A stretch of DNA of 8,505 bases from an uncultured Ruminococcus sp. (lineage in GTDB: Bacteria; Bacillota; Clostridia; Oscillospirales; CAG-272). The notes under the pieces are model-generated. The model was not told the DNA's origin. It was given only the letters and a program-made list of their open reading frames with translations, and did no database searches. Both the position numbers and the translations under genes were made by a program. The DNA lies in NCBI GenBank assembly GCA_902782785.1, contig CACZOH010000151.1, positions 1-8,505 of the forward strand, in the 5' to 3' direction. Shown one piece after another: positions 5,499 through 8,505 of this stretch. Position 1 is the first letter of the stretch. Each line of letters begins with the position of its first letter.

Positions 5499-5535
5499 GC
5501 ATAGACATAAAAATTTATTATAAGGTGGTATGGTA

Positions 5536-6042
5536 ATGAGCGATGTTGCAAAAAACCTTTCTGCCGCGGACAAAGAGACACAGGCGAATTACGAAAAATT
5601 AGCCAACGTCATCGATCTGTACAGCGGTAAGGAAGGCTGTCTCATCCAGGTGCTGCACGCAGCACAGGAGATATTCGGTTATCTCCCGTTTGAAGTTCAG
5701 AAGTTCGTTGCGGACAATATGGGCTTCTCTGTATCGTACGTATCAAGCGTATCGAGTTTCTATTCGTTCTTCTCCACAACGCCCAGAACAAAGCATGACG
5801 TCAAGGTTTGCCTCGGCACGGCGTGCTACGTTCGCGGCGGCAAGCTTCTTATCGAAAAGCTCCAGGAGCTGCTCGGTATAGGCGTGGGAGAAGCGACGGC
5901 GGACAATGTTTTCTCCATTCACGTAACGCGTTGCGTAGGCGCTTGCGGACTTGCTCCCGTCGTGGTCGTTGACGACGACGTGTTCAAGCAGGTAAAGCCC
6001 GCAGATATCGCGGGTATCCTTGACCAGTACAGAGGTGAATGA
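5536..6042 (+). CDS. hydC: NuoE-like [2Fe-2S] subunit of an NAD(P)-linked [FeFe] hydrogenase
   Basis: A 168-residue thioredoxin-fold ferredoxin-like subunit, the partner of the NuoF-like subunit in electron-bifurcating hydrogenases (HydC of Thermotoga, HndA of Desulfovibrio). It has an N-terminal helical part (about 1-85, with GCLIQVLHAAQEIFGYLP typical of NuoE) and a [2Fe-2S] domain with the cysteine pattern C92-x4-C97 and C133-x3-C137. Two in-frame ATGs exist. The one at 5536 is chosen because AAGGTGG at 5522-5528 then has a 7-base spacing, whereas the ATG at 5530 would be only one base away from it. It is the first gene of the operon; its stop is separated from hydB by a single base, and a ribosome binding site for hydB (AGAGGTG) lies inside its last codons. 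It could equally serve a bifurcating formate dehydrogenase, but the third gene favours hydrogenase. Confidence 0.9.
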   Translation: MSDVAKNLSAADKETQANYEKLANVIDLYSGKEGCLIQVLHAAQEIFGYLPFEVQKFVADNMGFSVSYVSSVSSFYSFFSTTPRTKHDVKVCLGTACYVRGGKLLIEKLQELLGIGVGEATADNVFSIHVTRCVGACGLAPVVVVDDDVFKQVKPADIAGILDQYRGE

Positions 6043-6043
6043 T

Positions 6044-7891
6044 ATGCGGGTAAACAATGTTAACGATTTAAAAGCCATTGCCGAAAAGTACAATGCCGAA
6101 ATAGGCAAATACGAGCATACTATTTACGTTTGCGGCGGCGGCGGATGTATTTCCAGCAAATGCCAGGATACAAAGAATTTTGTTGACGGCTACATCAAAG
6201 AGCAGGGACTTTCCGACAAGGTGAACGTCATATTCACCGGTTGTATGGGCACCTGCGCAATGGGCCCCGTAGTACTCGTGGAGCCCGAGAGAGTTTATTA
6301 CGTTCACGTAACGCCCGAGCGCGCGAAGGAAATAATAGACAGACAGATACTTAAAGGCGAGGTCATAGAGGAATACACCTTCTTCGACGCCAACCTCAAC
6401 AAGCATATACCCTGCATAGACGATATACCGTTCTTTGCGGAGCAGGTGCAGATAGTCCTCAACAAGTGCGGCAAGATCCCGTTCGATTCAGTTGAGGCTT
6501 ATATAGCGAAAGGCGGTTTCACCGCGGCTGCAAAGGCGTTCACGATGACGCAGCAGCAGATAATAGACGAAGTCACCGCTTCGGGACTTCGCGGCAGAGG
6601 CGGCGCGGGCTTCCCGACCGGCATAAAGTGGAGCGCCGGTATGAAGGCTCAGGGCGAGCACAAGTGCATCGTCTGCAACGCCGACGAGGGCGACCCCGGC
6701 GCGTTCATGGACAGATCCGCCATTGAAGGCGACCCGTTCTGCCTGATAGAGGGTATGATGATAGGCGGTTACGCCATAGGCGCCAACAACGGCTACGTAT
6801 ACTGCCGCGCCGAGTATCCCGTCGCCGTCGAGAGATTCAACAAGGCTCTTGACATAGCGAGAGAATGGGGACTTCTCGGCAAGAACGTTTTAGGCTCCGG
6901 CTTTGATTTCGATATCGAGCTCCGTATCGGCGCGGGCGCTTTCGTCTGCGGCGAGGAGACCGCTCTGATGAACTCCATCCAGGGCGAGCGCGGCGAGCCG
7001 AGACAGAAACCGCCGTTCCCGTTCGAATCCGGTCTTTTCAACTACCCGACGATAATAAACAACGTTGAGACCTACTACAACATAGCCGAGATAATCAACC
7101 GCGGTGCCGACTGGTTCGCACAGTACGGTGTCGGCAAGAGCAAGGGTACGAAGGTATTCGCGCTCGCCGGCGACGTTATCAATACCGGTATAGTTGAGGT
7201 TCCCATGGGTATGTCGCTCCGCAAGCTCATATTCGAGATAGGCGGCGGCATCACCGACGGTATGAAATTCAAGGCGGCTCAGATGGGCGGCCCGTCCGGC
7301 GGCTGTATCACGGAAAAGAACCTTGACACCTCCGTCGACTACGAGTCTCTTACCGCGCTCGGCGCGATCATGGGCTCCGGCGGACTTATAGTAATGGGCG
7401 AGAACACCTGTATGGTCGATACGGCGCGCTTCTTCATGCAGTTCATCCAGGACGAGTCCTGCGGCAAATGCACTCCGTGCCGCGTAGGTACGAAGCGTAT
7501 GCTTGAGATCCTTGAAAGGATCACACAGGGCAAGGGAACGCTTGAGGATCTTGACACGCTTGAAGAGCTGTCCTACACGATAAAGGATACCGCAATGTGC
7601 GGCCTCGGACAGACGGCTCCGAACCCCGTGCTTTCAACGCTCGCCAACTTCCGCGACGAATACGTGGCTCACATAGTAGACAAGACCTGTCCCGCTCATA
7701 TCTGCTCCGCGCTCGCGCATTATTACATCGTGCCCGAGAAGTGCAAGGGCTGCACGCTCTGCGCACGCAACTGCCCGGTACAGTGCATAAGCGGCAAGGT
7801 CAAAGAGCCGCACGTCATAGATCAGGATAAGTGCATAAAGTGCGGCGCCTGCATGACGAACTGCAAGTTCGGCGCGGTTATCAAAAAGTAA
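6044..7891 (+). CDS. hydB: NuoF-like flavoprotein subunit of bifurcating [FeFe] hydrogenase
   Basis: A 615-residue subunit that binds FMN and NAD(P)H and passes electrons through Fe-S clusters. Domains in order: an N-terminal [2Fe-2S] thioredoxin-like domain (C30-x4-C35 and C67-x3-C71); the FMN/NADH-binding core with GLRGRGGAGFPTGIKW (181-196), NADEGDPGAFMDR (212-224) and GAGAFVCGEETAL (296-308); an SLBB segment; the [4Fe-4S] site C473-x2-C476-x2-C479 with C519; a CPAHIC segment (549-554); and a C-terminal ferredoxin domain with two cysteine quartets (567/570/573/577 and 597/600/603/607). The extra N- and C-terminal cluster domains set HydB/HndC apart from plain NuoF of complex I. The start ATG at 6044 lies one base after the hydC stop and 6 bases after AGAGGTG; an in-frame TTG at 6020 lies inside hydC and is unlikely. 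Whether it uses NADH or NADPH, and truly bifurcates, cannot be read from the sequence. Confidence 0.93.
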   Translation: MRVNNVNDLKAIAEKYNAEIGKYEHTIYVCGGGGCISSKCQDTKNFVDGYIKEQGLSDKVNVIFTGCMGTCAMGPVVLVEPERVYYVHVTPERAKEIIDRQILKGEVIEEYTFFDANLNKHIPCIDDIPFFAEQVQIVLNKCGKIPFDSVEAYIAKGGFTAAAKAFTMTQQQIIDEVTASGLRGRGGAGFPTGIKWSAGMKAQGEHKCIVCNADEGDPGAFMDRSAIEGDPFCLIEGMMIGGYAIGANNGYVYCRAEYPVAVERFNKALDIAREWGLLGKNVLGSGFDFDIELRIGAGAFVCGEETALMNSIQGERGEPRQKPPFPFESGLFNYPTIINNVETYYNIAEIINRGADWFAQYGVGKSKGTKVFALAGDVINTGIVEVPMGMSLRKLIFEIGGGITDGMKFKAAQMGGPSGGCITEKNLDTSVDYESLTALGAIMGSGGLIVMGENTCMVDTARFFMQFIQDESCGKCTPCRVGTKRMLEILERITQGKGTLEDLDTLEELSYTIKDTAMCGLGQTAPNPVLSTLANFRDEYVAHIVDKTCPAHICSALAHYYIVPEKCKGCTLCARNCPVQCISGKVKEPHVIDQDKCIKCGACMTNCKFGAVIKK

Positions 7892-7906
7892 GGGGGTTGA
7901 GAAGAG

Positions 7907-8505
7907 ATGAGTAAAGTTAATATAACCATTAACGGCAAGCCCTACGAAGCTGAAGCCGGCAAGACGATACTTGAAGTCTGCAGAGAAAACGGTATTTACG
8001 TACCCACACTGTGCTACCTTGAGGGCGTGAACCAGTACGGCGGCTGCCGTCTGTGCATGGTAGAGGTAGAGACAAACGGCCGTCCGATGCGTAACCTGCA
8101 GGCGGCGTGTATGATAAAGATAAGCGACGGTATGAACATCAAGACGAATACCGAGCGCGTAAGAAAGGCAAGAAAAGTCAACCTTGAGCTGCTTCTCTCC
8201 TGTCATCCGCAGGACTGCCTGAACTGCCAGAGATCTCTTGACTGCGAGCTTCAGACTCTTGCCAGAAAAATGAACATCACCGAAAAACGTTTCGTCGGCG
8301 AAAGAAAAGAAATACCGCTTGACATCTCCGCCGTTATGACGCGCGATATGTCCAAGTGCGTAAACTGCCGCCGCTGCGTTGCGATGTGCAACAATATCCA
8401 GAAGATAGGCGTTCTGAACGCTCAGATGCGCGGCTTCAAGACGATAATCCAGCCGTCGTTCGGCAAGCATATAGCGGATACGGACTGCACCAACTGCGGT
8501 CAGTG
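7907..8505 (+). CDS. hydA: [FeFe] hydrogenase catalytic subunit, N-terminal Fe-S domains only (cut by right edge)
   Basis: 199 complete residues are visible. They hold a plant-type [2Fe-2S] domain (C36, C47, C50, C68), the histidine-ligated [4Fe-4S] motif H100-x3-C104-x2-C107-x5-C113, a first [4Fe-4S] quartet (C151, C154, C157, C161) and the beginning of a second (C194, C197, next Cys at the edge). The stretch ending GKHIADTDCTNCGQC matches the ferredoxin domain just ahead of the H-cluster domain in HydA/HndD proteins. The active-site cysteine motifs lie beyond the window, so hydrogenase activity itself is not shown. NuoG and the formate dehydrogenase alpha subunit share the front domains, but the sequence and gene order (hydC-hydB-hydA) favour hydrogenase. 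The start ATG at 7907 follows AGGGGG, which overlaps the hydB stop codon, with about 10 bases of spacing. The 15-base gap indicates one operon. Confidence 0.88.
   Translation, partial: MSKVNITINGKPYEAEAGKTILEVCRENGIYVPTLCYLEGVNQYGGCRLCMVEVETNGRPMRNLQAACMIKISDGMNIKTNTERVRKARKVNLELLLSCHPQDCLNCQRSLDCELQTLARKMNITEKRFVGERKEIPLDISAVMTRDMSKCVNCRRCVAMCNNIQKIGVLNAQMRGFKTIIQPSFGKHIADTDCTNCGQ

Noticed and set aside
5530..5535. ATG at 5530 as start of hydC
   Set aside because: It is one base from the AAGGTGG site; the ATG at 5536 has normal spacing.
7634..8470. 278-residue minus-strand open frame opposite hydB/hydA
   Set aside because: It is antisense to the ferredoxin domains of two conserved hydrogenase subunits and resembles no known protein; it is a shadow of GC-biased codons.

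Overview
The window reads as chromosomal DNA of an anaerobic, fermentative member of the Clostridia (Firmicutes). The grounds are strong AGGAGG-type ribosome binding sites, TTGACA/TATAAT-type promoters with 17-base spacers, a lipoprotein-anchored solute-binding protein, and a trimeric [FeFe]-hydrogenase operon. Coding regions are fairly GC-rich with heavy use of ATA for isoleucine, while intergenic regions are AT-rich. This would fit an uncultured gut-type clostridial lineage, but the assignment is inference. No mobile elements, CRISPR arrays, tRNA or rRNA genes are visible.

Layout, left to right. (1) Positions 1-2878, minus strand: a three-gene ABC transporter operon in the order solute-binding lipoprotein (2652-1690), permease (1650-751), ATPase (758 to the left edge, missing only its last few residues). 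It belongs to the family that includes streptococcal TrpXYZ and the clostridial tyrosine-binding lipoprotein CD0873. It is preceded by a consensus promoter and a leader of about 190 bases. The leader encodes a 27-residue peptide with 8 tyrosines and no tryptophan, a hairpin whose loop is exactly five codons of which four are Tyr, and a strong GC hairpin just before the first structural gene. This looks like ribosome-mediated, tyrosine-responsive attenuation. (2) Positions 2879-3090: a divergent intergenic spacer. (3) Positions 3091-4965, plus strand: a monocistronic Na+/phosphate-cotransporter-family protein with a fused PhoU-like domain, with its own promoter and terminator. (4) Positions 5035-5316: a small unrecognised secreted or membrane protein with a Thr-Glu repeat. 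(5) Positions 5425 to the right edge, plus strand: a strong promoter and the start of a HydC-HydB-HydA (NuoE-NuoF-NuoG/hydrogenase-like) operon, with HydA running off the right edge before its H-cluster domain.

Functionally, the left operon imports an aromatic amino acid, most likely tyrosine, and seems to sense tyrosyl-tRNA supply through leader translation. The middle gene handles phosphate. The right operon couples NAD(P)H and probably ferredoxin oxidation to hydrogen production, typical of fermentative anaerobes. The three units have separate promoters and no obvious shared regulation. The main novelty candidate is the tyrosine-rich leader peptide and its structured leader at 2671-2848. 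Firmicutes usually control aromatic amino-acid genes by T-box riboswitches, and no T-box sequence is visible here.
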